NCBI RefSeq assembly: GCF_000971155.1
Contig: NZ_BBLX01000002.1
Location: forward strand, 248,001 to 312,000
Reading direction: 5' to 3'
DNA: 64,000 nt
DNA from: Demequina maris
Lineage (GTDB): Bacteria; Actinomycetota; Actinomycetes; Actinomycetales; Demequinaceae
Both the position numbers and the translations under genes were made by a program. The notes beneath the pieces were generated by a model. The model was given only the letters and a program-made list of their open reading frames with translations. It was not told the origin of the DNA and did no database searches. Position 1 is the first letter of the stretch. Each line of letters begins with the position of its first letter. Below, piece by piece: positions 56,345 through 64,000 of this stretch.

Positions 56345-58224
56345 AGCAGCCTCCCCACCTGGAAGACAGCGGTCGCGAGCACGTACGCCATCGCGAGCTG
56401 CGCGCCCGCCGCGCCGGCGGTCCAGCGCCAGCCGTACAGGCGGCGCTGCTCGGCGAGCGTCGCGAGGCACGGCAGGTACGCGAGCACGAAGATCATGAAC
56501 GCCAGCCCGGCCGCACCGGCCGCGCCGCCCGAGGTCTCCTCGACGGTCGCGCGCACCTGGGCGCCGAGCGTCTCGGTCGATCCGGAGCCCGGGTCCTCGA
56601 GCGCGTACGACTGCGCGAGCGCCCCGACGGTGACCTCCTTCGCCGCGACGCCGGACACCAGCGACGCCGCGATGTGCCAGTCGTCGAGGCCCATCGGCGC
56701 GAGCGCGGGCGCGATCGCCGTGGCGGTGGCGCCGTAGACCGAGTCCTGCACGGGCACGTCGGCGAGGTCGTGGCCGCCGCGCACCGGGATCGCCTGCAGC
56801 ACCCACAGCACCGCGACCGCGACCATGATCACGCTGCCGGCCTTGCGGACGAAGGACACGACGCGCGTCCACACGCCCAGCCCGAGCGTGCGCAGGTGCG
56901 GCCACTGGTAGTCCGGCAGGGCGATGATGAGCGGCTCCGGCTGGACGTCGCGCAGCGCGGTCCGCCGTGCGGCGAGCCCGAACAGCACGACCAGCGCGAT
57001 CGACACGAGGTACATGGCGAACACCACGGTGCCCGCGTTGCCGGGGAAGAAGGTCTGCGCGAGCAGCAGGTAGACCGTGAGGCGCGCGGTGCACGTCGTG
57101 AGCGGCACCATCAGGCCCGTGAGCAGGCGCTGGCGCGCGTGCGGCAGCACCGCGGTCGCCGACAGCGCCGGCACGTTGCACCCGAAGCCGACGATCAGCG
57201 GCAGCATCGCGCGCCCGTCGAGGCCGACGGCGCGCATCGCCCGGTCCGCGACCACCGCGACGCGCGCGAGGTAGCCGCTCGACTCCAGGATCGTCACGGA
57301 CGCGAACATGATCGCCATCAGCGGGATGAAGGACACCACCGCGCCCACGCCGGCGATGAGGCCGCCGATCGCGAACGACTCGAGCCACGCAGGCGCGCGC
57401 AGCGCCTCGAGCAGCCAGGTCGCGGCGCCGGTGATCGGCCCGTCGACGATGGCGGCCGCACCGTCCATGAGCGGCGCCGCCACGGCGGTGGTGAGCTGGA
57501 AGACCGCCCAGATGACGGCGAGGAACACGGGCACGCCGGCCCACGGGTTGAGCAGCACCTTGTCGATGCGGTCGGAGAAGGTCTCGCGCGGCTCCTCGGG
57601 CGACAGCGCAGCGTCGGTCACGCCCTCGATCCAGTCGAAGAGCTGCTGCGCGTGCGCGAGCTCGTCGCCGAGCACGTGGTCCGGCGGGCGGGGGACGATG
57701 CCGGTCACGTGCGGGCGCGTGAGCAGCGCCTCCTCGACGGTGCCGGCGAGCATCCGCGCGCCCGCGCCGGTGCGGCCGTTGACCTCGACCACGGGCACGC
57801 CGAGCGCCTCCGCCAGCGCGTCGTGGTCGGGGCGCAGCCCCCGCGCCTCCGCGAGGTCGGTCATGGTGAGCGCCGCGACCACCGGTCGGCCCGCGCGCGC
57901 GACCTGGCCGAGCACGTAGAGCGAGCGGCTCAGCGCCGTCGCGTCGAGCACGACGACCGCGAGGTCGTGACCCGCGTCGGCCACGGCGTCGGCCGCGACC
58001 TGCTCGTCGGGCGAGCGCGCGATCAGCGAGTAGGTGCCGGGCAGGTCGACGAGCGTGACGTCGACGTCCCCCGCGCGCCAGGTGCCCTCCGCGAGGCCGA
58101 TGGTGGTGCCGGGCGCGTTCACCACGCGCTGGCGGGCGCCGGTGAGGTGGTTGAACAGCGTCGACTTGCCGACGTTGGGGTTGCCGACGAGCAGGACCGA
58201 TGCGGTGCGGGTGGTGGCGGTCAT
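56341..58224 (-). CDS. feoB: Ferrous iron transporter FeoB
   Basis: The 627-residue product has an N-terminal G domain (LVGNPNVGKSTLFNHLTG; DLPGTYSL; switch region) and a membrane domain with Gate motifs and about eight helices. It imports Fe(II). It overlaps feoA by 4 nt and feoC-like gene by 4 nt. Confidence 0.94.
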   Translation of the reverse strand: MTATTRTASVLLVGNPNVGKSTLFNHLTGARQRVVNAPGTTIGLAEGTWRAGDVDVTLVDLPGTYSLIARSPDEQVAADAVADAGHDLAVVVLDATALSRSLYVLGQVARAGRPVVAALTMTDLAEARGLRPDHDALAEALGVPVVEVNGRTGAGARMLAGTVEEALLTRPHVTGIVPRPPDHVLGDELAHAQQLFDWIEGVTDAALSPEEPRETFSDRIDKVLLNPWAGVPVFLAVIWAVFQLTTAVAAPLMDGAAAIVDGPITGAATWLLEALRAPAWLESFAIGGLIAGVGAVVSFIPLMAIMFASVTILESSGYLARVAVVADRAMRAVGLDGRAMLPLIVGFGCNVPALSATAVLPHARQRLLTGLMVPLTTCTARLTVYLLLAQTFFPGNAGTVVFAMYLVSIALVVLFGLAARRTALRDVQPEPLIIALPDYQWPHLRTLGLGVWTRVVSFVRKAGSVIMVAVAVLWVLQAIPVRGGHDLADVPVQDSVYGATATAIAPALAPMGLDDWHIAASLVSGVAAKEVTVGALAQSYALEDPGSGSTETLGAQVRATVEETSGGAAGAAGLAFMIFVLAYLPCLATLAEQRRLYGWRWTAGAAGAQLAMAYVLATAVFQVGRLL

Positions 58225-58442
58225 GCGGGCTCGACCTCGATGAGGCTCGACGTCTGGCGGTCGACCGCGATGCGGGCGCCGGAGATGGCGACGACCCGCG
58301 CGCCCGAGGCGGCGCGGCCCGCGATGCGGATGCGCGTGCCGGGGCGCAGCCCCATCTCCCGGAGGCGCAGCGCGATGGGCGCCTCGGCGCTGATGGAGCG
58401 CACGCGGACCACGGCGCCGGTGGAGATCGAGTCGAGCAGCAC
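58221..58442 (-). CDS. feoA: Ferrous iron transport protein FeoA
   Basis: The 73-residue product is an SH3-like domain: GAVVRVRSISAEAPIALRLREMGLRPGTRIRI. It aids FeoB. First gene of feoABC, 19 nt after an iron-box palindrome. Confidence 0.92.
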   Translation of the reverse strand: MLLDSISTGAVVRVRSISAEAPIALRLREMGLRPGTRIRIAGRAASGARVVAISGARIAVDRQTSSLIEVEPA

Positions 58443-58460
58443 GGATCGATGGTAATTCGG

Positions 58461-58479
58461 TGAGGCGAGCCTTGCCTAA
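58461..58479. promoter_or_regulatory. DtxR/IdeR-like iron box upstream of feoABC
   Basis: TGAGGCGAGCCTTGCCTAA; read from the minus strand it is TTAGGCAAGGCTCGCCTCA, close to the consensus TTAGGTTAGGCTAACCTAA. It suggests that ferrous and ferric uptake are controlled together with efeUOB. Confidence 0.8.
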
Positions 58480-58486
58480 TTGCCTG

Positions 58487-58822
58487 TTACGCGCGGGTGC
58501 GGGAGCGACGCGCGCCGAGCACGGCGAGCGCCGCGAGGCCGACGACGAGCGCGCCCTGCGCGAGCGCCCACCGGCCCGCGGGCCCCGGCCGCGGGGCGCC
58601 CATCACGTCCCCCGGGGCGCGCGAGGCCATCAGGGTGCCGCGCGACGCGAACGACATCGCGGAGCCGAGGCTCGCCGTGCTGGCGATGCTGAACGCGGAG
58701 AAGGCGGAGCCGATCGAGCCGATCGACGCGACGCTGCCCACCGACAGGATCGACAGCGTCGATCCGCGGCTGGCGATCGACAGGAACGAGTCCTCCGACG
58801 CGATCGACCACTTCGAGGGCAT
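58487..58822 (-). CDS. Serine-triplet repeat protein with C-terminal membrane anchor
   Basis: The 111-residue product has about nineteen Ser-x-x triplets in register from residue 6 to 62 (SIA SED SFL SIA SRG STL ...). A linker follows ([10 protein letters not shown]-like), then one hydrophobic segment (ALAQGALVVGLAALAVLGA) and a basic tail (RRSRTRA), the shape of a tail-anchored protein. The triplets may form a beta-solenoid-like rod. ATG 58822 is chosen; ATG 58840 is an alternative. No known function. Confidence 0.7.
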   Translation of the reverse strand: MPSKWSIASEDSFLSIASRGSTLSILSVGSVASIGSIGSAFSAFSIASTASLGSAMSFASRGTLMASRAPGDVMGAPRPGPAGRWALAQGALVVGLAALAVLGARRSRTRA

Positions 58823-58872
58823 GGGTCCATCGTCGCGCATGGACGCGCGAGGTGCCAGGCGGTGCCGGGGGA

Positions 58873-59475
58873 TCAGCGCGGGGCGTCGTGCGGGCGCAGG
58901 GTGTCGCGGCCGATCTCGAGCGCGGCCTTCCACGTCGCCGGCAGCTCCCGCACGTAGCCGATCGCGGTGTGACGGCGCGCGAGCACGGGCGGGTAGGCGC
59001 CCTGGACGTCGAGCCCGACGCTGCGGCACAGCCACATCGCGCGCGGCACGTGGAACTCCTGGGTGCACACGATCACGCTGCCCAGCCCCAGTGTGTCCTT
59101 GGCGTTCCTGGCCGAGGCACGCGTGTCGTGGCCCGAGCCGTCGCGCACCAGCGCCGACTCGGGCACGCCCAGCTCGAGCGCGGTCCGCTCCATCGCCTCG
59201 GTCTCGTCGAGGCCTTCGCGGTTGTGCTCCGCGCCGGTGAGGACCAGCAGCGGCACGAGCCCGCGGTGGTAGAGCGCGGCGCCCGCCTCGACCCGCTGGC
59301 GCAGGAAACGCGACGGCCGGCCGTCGGGCCACACGCGTGCGCCGAGGACCAGGGCCGCGTCGGCGGGACGCAGCGCCGCATCGTCCGCCGGGTGCATGGC
59401 GCCGCGTGCGGAGACGCGGGCGTAGGCCTGCGGCGCGGCGAGGGCCGCGGCGGCCAGGGGGAGCAGCCTCTTCAC
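58873..59475 (-). CDS. YdcF/SanA-like (DUF218) protein, copy 1
   Basis: The 200-residue product has an N-terminal signal-like segment, then ALVLGARVWPDGRPS, LVLTGAEH, and TQEFHVPRAMWLCR, the DUF218 pattern. Such membrane-linked proteins are tied to envelope permeability. It is paralogous to the gene next to it (about the same motifs and order). Confidence 0.8.
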   Translation of the reverse strand: MKRLLPLAAAALAAPQAYARVSARGAMHPADDAALRPADAALVLGARVWPDGRPSRFLRQRVEAGAALYHRGLVPLLVLTGAEHNREGLDETEAMERTALELGVPESALVRDGSGHDTRASARNAKDTLGLGSVIVCTQEFHVPRAMWLCRSVGLDVQGAYPPVLARRHTAIGYVRELPATWKAALEIGRDTLRPHDAPR

Positions 59476-59482
59476 CGGGGCA

Positions 59483-60109
59483 TCATCCCGCAGGCGTCCT
59501 GCCCCGCGCGAGGTCGGCCATCGCCTTCGCGACGGCCGGCACCTCCCGCGCGTGCCCGTACAGCGTGTGGGTCGTGTTGGTGGGCGGCGGGTAGGCGCCC
59601 TGCGCCTCGATCCCGGACTCGTCGCACAGCCACACGGCGCGCGCGACGTGGAACTGCTGGGTCGCGACGATCACCGATCCCACGCCATAGACGTCGTGGG
59701 CACGCGCGCACGACGAGTAGGTGTCGACGCCGTCGGGGTCCTCGATGATCGCGTCCGCGGGCACGCCCATCTCCTCGGCGAGGCCGCGCATGACCGTCGG
59801 CTCGCCGTAGCCCGAGGAGTCGTGCGCGTCGCCGCTCATGAGCAGGCTGTCGACCAGGCCTGCCTTGTAGAGCGCGACCCCGATCGCGACTCGGTCGCGC
59901 AGGTACGGCGACGGCGTGCCGTCGGCGTAGACGCGGGCGCCCAGGACGAGCGCGGCGTCCGCGTGGTCGAAGCCTTGCGAGGCCGCGGGATGCACGGCCG
60001 CGGACGTCTGCGCGGTCACCACCGTCCACGGCGCCGCGATCAGCGTGGGGACGGCGACGAGCAGCGCGACCTTCCACCGGTGCCGGCGGTCCAGCCGCGT
60101 CCTCGCCAT
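59483..60109 (-). CDS. YdcF/SanA-like (DUF218) protein, copy 2
   Basis: The 208-residue product has an N-terminal membrane segment (WKVALLVAVPTLIAAPWTVVTAQ) and motifs ALVLGARVYADGTPSPYL, LLMSGDAH, and TQQFHVARAVWLCDESG. The match to copy 1 in order and spacing points to a tandem duplication. ATG 60109 is one base from the accE stop, so it may be co-transcribed with the carboxylase genes. Confidence 0.8.
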   Translation of the reverse strand: MARTRLDRRHRWKVALLVAVPTLIAAPWTVVTAQTSAAVHPAASQGFDHADAALVLGARVYADGTPSPYLRDRVAIGVALYKAGLVDSLLMSGDAHDSSGYGEPTVMRGLAEEMGVPADAIIEDPDGVDTYSSCARAHDVYGVGSVIVATQQFHVARAVWLCDESGIEAQGAYPPPTNTTHTLYGHAREVPAVAKAMADLARGRTPAG

Positions 60110-60110
60110 C

Positions 60111-60353
60111 TCAGCGCAGCGAGTGGCGCCACGCGGAGCCGCCGCGCGCGAGGGGGAGCGGTCCGCGGTAGCCGCGCAGCGTGCGCGAGCGGTCCATCCA
60201 GGCCGAGCGGGGGCTGCCGGGCTCCTCCGCATCGTCCCCCGCCGCGGAGGCCATGACGGCCGCGGCCGCGACCAGGGCCGCCAGCTCGGCCTCGTCGGGG
60301 GTGCCGCGCACCACCCGCAGGCCGGCGGCGGCGCTGAGCGCATCCTCGGTCAC
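60111..60353 (-). CDS. accE: Acyl-CoA carboxylase epsilon subunit
   Basis: The 80-residue product begins [33 protein letters not shown], typical of AccE, and ends [20 protein letters not shown]. This small subunit links alpha and beta rings in actinobacterial carboxylases. GTG 60353 overlaps the accD stop (GTGA). Confidence 0.85.
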   Translation of the reverse strand: MTEDALSAAAGLRVVRGTPDEAELAALVAAAAVMASAAGDDAEEPGSPRSAWMDRSRTLRGYRGPLPLARGGSAWRHSLR

Positions 60354-61939
60354 AGCGGGATGTTCCCATGCTTCTTGGGCGGCAGGGCGGCGCGCTTGGT
60401 GCGCAGCGCCCGCAGCGCCTTGACGATCTCGGCGCGGGTCGCGGATGGCTCGATGACGGCGTCGACGTAGCCGCGGTCGGCCGCGTCGTACGGGTTCACG
60501 ATGCGGTCCTCGTAGTCCTCGACGAGCGCCTGGCGCTCCGCCTCGACGTCGCCGCCCTTGGACTCGACGTCCGCGAGCGTGCGGCGGTGCAGGATGTTGA
60601 CCGCGCCGCCGGCGCCCATGACCGCGATCTGCGCGGTGGGCCACGCGAGGTTGACGTCCGCGCCCAGCTGCTTGGACGCCATGACGATGTACGCGCCGCC
60701 GTAGGCCTTGCGGGTGATCACCGTGACGAGCGGGACGGTCGCCTCCGCGTACGCGTAGATGAGCTTGGCGCCGCGGCGGATGATGCCCTGGTGCTCCTGG
60801 CTCACGCCGGGCAGGAAACCCGGGACGTCGACGAGCGTGATGATCGGGATGTTGAACGAGTCGCACGTGCGCACGAAGCGCGCGGCCTTCTCGGAGGCGT
60901 TGATGTCGAGGGTGCCGGCCATCTGCATGGGCTGGTTCGCGACGATGCCGACCGAGTGGCCCTCGACGTGGCCGAAGCCGACCACGACGTTGGGGGCGAA
61001 CAGCGGCTGCACCTCGAGGAACTCGCCGTCGTCGACCACGGCCTCGATGAGCGACGTCATGTCGTAGGGCTGGTTGTCGCTGTCCGGGACGAGCGTGTCG
61101 AGCGCGAGGTCCTCGTCGGTGACCTCGAGGTCCGCCTCGGCGTCCCACGTGGGGGCGTCGGTGAGGTTGTTCTGCGGCAGGAACTGGATCAGGTGCTGGA
61201 CGTACTCGATCGCGTCGTCCTCGTCCTGCGCGAGGTAGTGCGCGACGCCCGACTTCACGTTGTGCGCCTGGCCGCCGCCGAGCTCCTCGAACGTGACGTT
61301 CTCGCCGGTGACGGACTTGATGACGTCCGGGCCGGTGATGAACATCTGCGAGGTGCCGTCGGCCATCACGATGAAGTCGGTGAGCGCGGGGGAGTAGACC
61401 GCCCCGCCCGCGGAGGGGCCGAGGATGATCGAGATCTGCGGGATCACGCCCGAGGCCGCGACGTTGCGGCGGAAGATCTCCGCGAACTGGGTGAGGGCGG
61501 CCACGCCCTCCTGGATGCGCGCGCCGCCGCCGTCGGAGATGCCGATGAGCGGCACGCCGGTGCGCAGCGCGAAGTCCTGGATCTTCGCGATCTTCTGCCC
61601 GTGCACCTCGCCCAGCGAGCCGCCGAAGACCGTGAAGTCCTGCGAGTAGACGGCGACCTGGCGGCCGTCGATGGTGCCGTAGCCGGTGACCACGCCGTCC
61701 CCGTACGGGCGGTTGCGGTCGAGGCCGAAGTTGCGGGAGCGGTGCCGCGCGAGCCGGTCGAGCTCGGTGAACGAGCCCTCGTCCAGCAGCTGGTCGATGC
61801 GCTCGCGGGCGGTCTTCTTACCGCGCGCGTGCTGCTTCTCCTGCGCGGTCGCCTCGGGGGCGGTGACGGCGGCGTCGACCTTCTTGCGCAGGTCGTCCAG
61901 CGCGGACGCGGTGGACTTCGTCGGCCTCATGGGTGACAC
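60350..61939 (-). CDS. accD: Acyl-CoA carboxylase beta subunit (carboxyltransferase)
   Basis: The 529-residue product has both carboxyltransferase halves: oxyanion regions [22 protein letters not shown], and [44 protein letters not shown]. It transfers CO2 from carboxybiotin to acetyl- or propionyl-CoA. GTG 61939 is chosen because GAGGAG lies 5 nt before it; ATG 61930 is the alternative. It is divergent from birA by 40 nt. Confidence 0.93.
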   Translation of the reverse strand: MSPMRPTKSTASALDDLRKKVDAAVTAPEATAQEKQHARGKKTARERIDQLLDEGSFTELDRLARHRSRNFGLDRNRPYGDGVVTGYGTIDGRQVAVYSQDFTVFGGSLGEVHGQKIAKIQDFALRTGVPLIGISDGGGARIQEGVAALTQFAEIFRRNVAASGVIPQISIILGPSAGGAVYSPALTDFIVMADGTSQMFITGPDVIKSVTGENVTFEELGGGQAHNVKSGVAHYLAQDEDDAIEYVQHLIQFLPQNNLTDAPTWDAEADLEVTDEDLALDTLVPDSDNQPYDMTSLIEAVVDDGEFLEVQPLFAPNVVVGFGHVEGHSVGIVANQPMQMAGTLDINASEKAARFVRTCDSFNIPIITLVDVPGFLPGVSQEHQGIIRRGAKLIYAYAEATVPLVTVITRKAYGGAYIVMASKQLGADVNLAWPTAQIAVMGAGGAVNILHRRTLADVESKGGDVEAERQALVEDYEDRIVNPYDAADRGYVDAVIEPSATRAEIVKALRALRTKRAALPPKKHGNIPL

Positions 61940-61967
61940 GGTTCTCCTCGGGGTCAGGACTGCCCGA

Positions 61968-61973
61968 TAGCCT
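61968..61973 (+). promoter_or_regulatory. -10 box of birA (leaderless)
   Basis: TAGCCT, 6 nt before the GTG at 61980, in the 40-nt spacer shared with accD. Confidence 0.5.
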
Positions 61974-61979
61974 AGCCCG

Positions 61980-62828
61980 GTGACCACGCCAGGAGCCGAC
62001 GACGTCGCCCGATCGCGCCGCCCGCTCACCGAGGCCGCGCTCGCGGACCTGGTGCCCGGAACCCTCGCGCGCCTCTTGGTGGTGCCCTCGTCGCCGTCGA
62101 CCAACACGCGCCTGCTGTCAGTCGCGGGAGCGGAACCCGACGCGTGGCCGCACCTGTCGGCCATCGTCGCGGACCACCAGACCGCCGGCCGCGGCCGCGC
62201 GGGACGCGCGTGGGTGACGCCCCAGGGGGCGGCCCTCACCGCATCGTTCCTGCTCCGGCCCCAGCACGTCGCGCGCGAGGACTACGGGTGGGCGCCGCTC
62301 GTCGTGGGACTGGCGACCGTGCGCGCGCTGCGCCGCCTGGGCGTGGGCGCGTGGCTCAAGTGGCCCAACGACGTGGTGGTCGAGGCCGGCGCGCGCGAGA
62401 TCCCCGGCTGGGGGCGGTGGCGCAAGGCGGTCGGCATCCTGTGCGAGACCGTGCCCGGTCAGGACGCGATCGTCGCCGGCATCGGCATCAACGTCTCGCA
62501 GGCCGCGTCCGAGCTGCCGGTGCCGCACGCCGCCTCGCTCGCCTCGCTGGGCGCCACCTCGCTGGACCGCGTGGCGCTGCTGCGGGCGCTCGCGGCCGAG
62601 CTCTCCGGCGCCGTGTCCGTGTGGGACGCCGGCGGGGACCACCCGCGCGCCGCTGTCGAGCAGGTCACCGCGACGCTGGGCTGGGACGTCGCGGTCGACG
62701 TGCCCTCCGGTCCGCCCGTCGCGGGGCGTGCGGTCGCGCTCACCGAGGGCGGCGCGCTCGTGGTGCGCACCGTGAGCGGCGAGGAGAAGGTGCTGCTCGC
62801 CGGCGACGTCCGCGTCCGCCGCGGCTGA
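61980..62828 (+). CDS. birA: Biotin-[acetyl-CoA-carboxylase] ligase
   Basis: The 282-residue product has the biotinyl-AMP loop [27 protein letters not shown], and GIGINVSQ. It lacks an N-terminal DNA-binding domain, so it is the ligase-only type. It biotinylates AccA (EAMKM). It is divergent from accD, its pathway partner. Confidence 0.93.
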   Translation: MTTPGADDVARSRRPLTEAALADLVPGTLARLLVVPSSPSTNTRLLSVAGAEPDAWPHLSAIVADHQTAGRGRAGRAWVTPQGAALTASFLLRPQHVAREDYGWAPLVVGLATVRALRRLGVGAWLKWPNDVVVEAGAREIPGWGRWRKAVGILCETVPGQDAIVAGIGINVSQAASELPVPHAASLASLGATSLDRVALLRALAAELSGAVSVWDAGGDHPRAAVEQVTATLGWDVAVDVPSGPPVAGRAVALTEGGALVVRTVSGEEKVLLAGDVRVRRG

Positions 62829-62830
62829 GC

Positions 62831-62880
62831 CGCCCCGCCCCGCCCCACCCCACCCCACCCCAGTCCGCCCCACCCACCCC
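62831..62880 (-). repeat. C-rich tract with G-quadruplex potential on the minus strand
   Basis: The plus strand has ten C-runs of 3-4 separated by one or two bases (CCCCG and CCCCA units). The minus strand thus holds at least eight GGG/GGGG runs. It lies between the convergent ends of birA and the SRAP gene. Confidence 0.7.
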
Positions 62881-62944
62881 GCAAGTGGTAGATGGTGGTC
62901 GCTTTCGGGAGATCCCTGCGCCTCAGGGGTAGATCAGTGTCGCC

Positions 62945-63625
62945 TCACACCGGCGCCACGAGCTCCTCGCCCTGGTTACGGATGTTCCCGACCGCCCGGT
63001 CCACCTCGTGCCACACGAGCGCGGGCTCGGGGGACGCGATGGCCGCGAAGAGGTCGTCCTTGCTCGAGTCGTGGTCGAGCCATGCGTCGGCCTCGTCCCC
63101 CAGGAGCATGACCGGTTGGCGGTCGTGGATCTCCTGCATGTCCCCGCGCGAGGCGGTGGTCACGATCGAGCACGTCGCCAGCCACGGCGCATCGTCCCCC
63201 AGCGCCTTGTCGCGCCAGAACTCGAACAGGCCCGCGAAGGCGAGGGGCGAGCCGTCCTCGGTGTGGATGAAGTACGGCGTCTTCACGCCCTCGATGGTCT
63301 TCCACTCGAAGTAGCCGGACGCGGGCACGAGGCAGCGGCGCTTGGCGAAGGCGGAGCGGAACGACGGCTTCTCGGCGACGGTCTCGGAGCGCGCGTTGAA
63401 CATGCGCGAGCCGATCGCCGGGTCCTTGGCCCACGACGGCACGAGCCCCCACTTGGCGAGCTCGAGCGAGCGGCCCTCCTCCTTGCGCGCGACCACGATC
63501 GAGGTGTCCTGCATCGGCCCGATGTTGTAGCGCGGGGCGAGCCTCGCATCGTCCGCGATCACGGCGATCTCGAAGGCGTCGACGAGCTCCTGCTCGGTGA
63601 GGAAGTTGGCGTAGCGGCCGCACAT
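62945..63625 (-). CDS. SOS response-associated peptidase (SRAP/HMCES/YedK)
   Basis: The 226-residue product begins MCGRYANF; Cys2 forms the thiazolidine crosslink with abasic sites. Also seen are PRYNIGPMQ, WGLVPSW, FNARSETV, RCLVPASGYFEWK (catalytic Glu), and HDRQPVML. It shields abasic sites in single-stranded DNA. Two 10-mer copies lie in frame (DDA). Confidence 0.93.
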   Translation of the reverse strand: MCGRYANFLTEQELVDAFEIAVIADDARLAPRYNIGPMQDTSIVVARKEEGRSLELAKWGLVPSWAKDPAIGSRMFNARSETVAEKPSFRSAFAKRRCLVPASGYFEWKTIEGVKTPYFIHTEDGSPLAFAGLFEFWRDKALGDDAPWLATCSIVTTASRGDMQEIHDRQPVMLLGDEADAWLDHDSSKDDLFAAIASPEPALVWHEVDRAVGNIRNQGEELVAPV

Positions 63626-63720
63626 GCCCCCAGGGTAGGCACGAGGCGGCGGCGCGCGCCCGGGTGATCGTGGATCCCGCCCGATCCGGGCGTTCTCTAG
63701 GGTGTTCGCCCTGATCGGCG

Positions 63721-63726
63721 TATGGT
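63721..63726 (+). promoter_or_regulatory. -10 box of the last gene
   Basis: TATGGT, 6 nt before the GTG at 63733; again a leaderless arrangement. Confidence 0.5.
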
Positions 63727-63732
63727 CGAGGG

Positions 63733-64000
63733 GTGACCTTGGGGCAGGTCGTGGTCCTCATCGTCGGCGTCGGCACGATGGCGCTCGGCGTGTGGCTGCT
63801 CGTGCGTCGTCAGCCCCCGGGCGCGGCCGAGACCTCGGAGGCGAAGTCGCCACTCGTGAGCTTCTCGGGGCCGCCGGGGCTCATCATGGCGCTCGCGGGC
63901 CTGGCGCTCGTGGCCTTCCCGTTCACGCCGTGGTGGCCGGCCGAGCTCGACGCCGGCGCGAGCGCCAGCGCCACCCCGACGGCCAGCGAGCCCGCGGTGA
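63733..64000 (+). CDS. Small two-helix membrane protein, 3' end cut by window
   Basis: From GTG 63733, 89 residues are visible with two hydrophobic segments (about 4-22 and 50-70) and an Ala/Ser/Pro/Thr-rich stretch at the edge. No family recognised. The frame is open to the last base. Confidence 0.6.
   Translation, partial: MTLGQVVVLIVGVGTMALGVWLLVRRQPPGAAETSEAKSPLVSFSGPPGLIMALAGLALVAFPFTPWWPAELDAGASASATPTASEPAV

Overview
This window comes from a very GC-rich actinobacterial chromosome, most likely a member of the Micrococcales (Demequina/Cellulomonas-like; the genus is a guess). The markers are the sigE/anti-sigma/htrA/tatB cluster, the fdxA-dapC pair, a biotin-dependent acyl-CoA carboxylase with an epsilon subunit, a DUF3117 protein, a RamB-type regulator and a GTP-dependent PEP carboxykinase. 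Coding density is above 90 percent. Many genes look leaderless: a TAGNNT hexamer sits 6-8 nt before the start codon. I saw no rRNA, tRNA, CRISPR array, intact transposase or integrase.

Layout. 0-12 kb: the end of a peptide-type ABC ATPase, ychF carrying an apparent ~1 kb insertion at its 3' end, an RluA-type pseudouridine synthase, a run of small enzymes, a CGNR regulator divergent from an EamA exporter, and pckG divergent from a RamB-like regulator. 12-24 kb: typA, a VanW-domain cell-wall protein, fdxA-dapC, citrate synthase, and dapD divergent from dapE plus a LOG-family gene, so three lysine/diaminopimelate genes. 24-30 kb: O-methyltransferase, sigE, anti-sigma factor, HtrA protease, tatB, trpS and a YihY-type membrane protein. 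30-34 kb: sdhCDAB divergent from manC.

34-47 kb is a nucleoside uptake and salvage block. A BMP-type lipoprotein and an ABC importer bring nucleosides in. Cytidine deaminase, thymidine phosphorylase, adenosine deaminase, deoxyribose-phosphate aldolase, a phosphohexomutase-family enzyme and purine nucleoside phosphorylase break them down. A C39-like cysteine-peptidase candidate lies inside the operon, and a SugE/Gdx exporter with a guanidine-III riboswitch interrupts the block. 47-64 kb: a flavoprotein quinone reductase, efeUOB and feoABC (each behind a DtxR/IdeR-like box), and the carboxylase genes accA, accD and accE with birA. Also here are maf, a MarR regulator, a serine-triplet repeat protein, two tandem YdcF-like genes and an SRAP/HMCES-type protein.

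The most unusual signal is not a gene. The 10-mer GGACGATGCG (reverse CGCATCGTCC) occurs 34 times exactly by hand count, 17 in each orientation, where chance predicts less than one. It is concentrated in intergenic DNA, sometimes forms inverted pairs between divergent genes, and inside genes mostly falls in two reading frames (Asp-Asp-Ala or Ala-Ser-Ser). Its density and behaviour resemble DNA-uptake, Chi or HIP1-like genome words. I know of no such word described in Actinobacteria.
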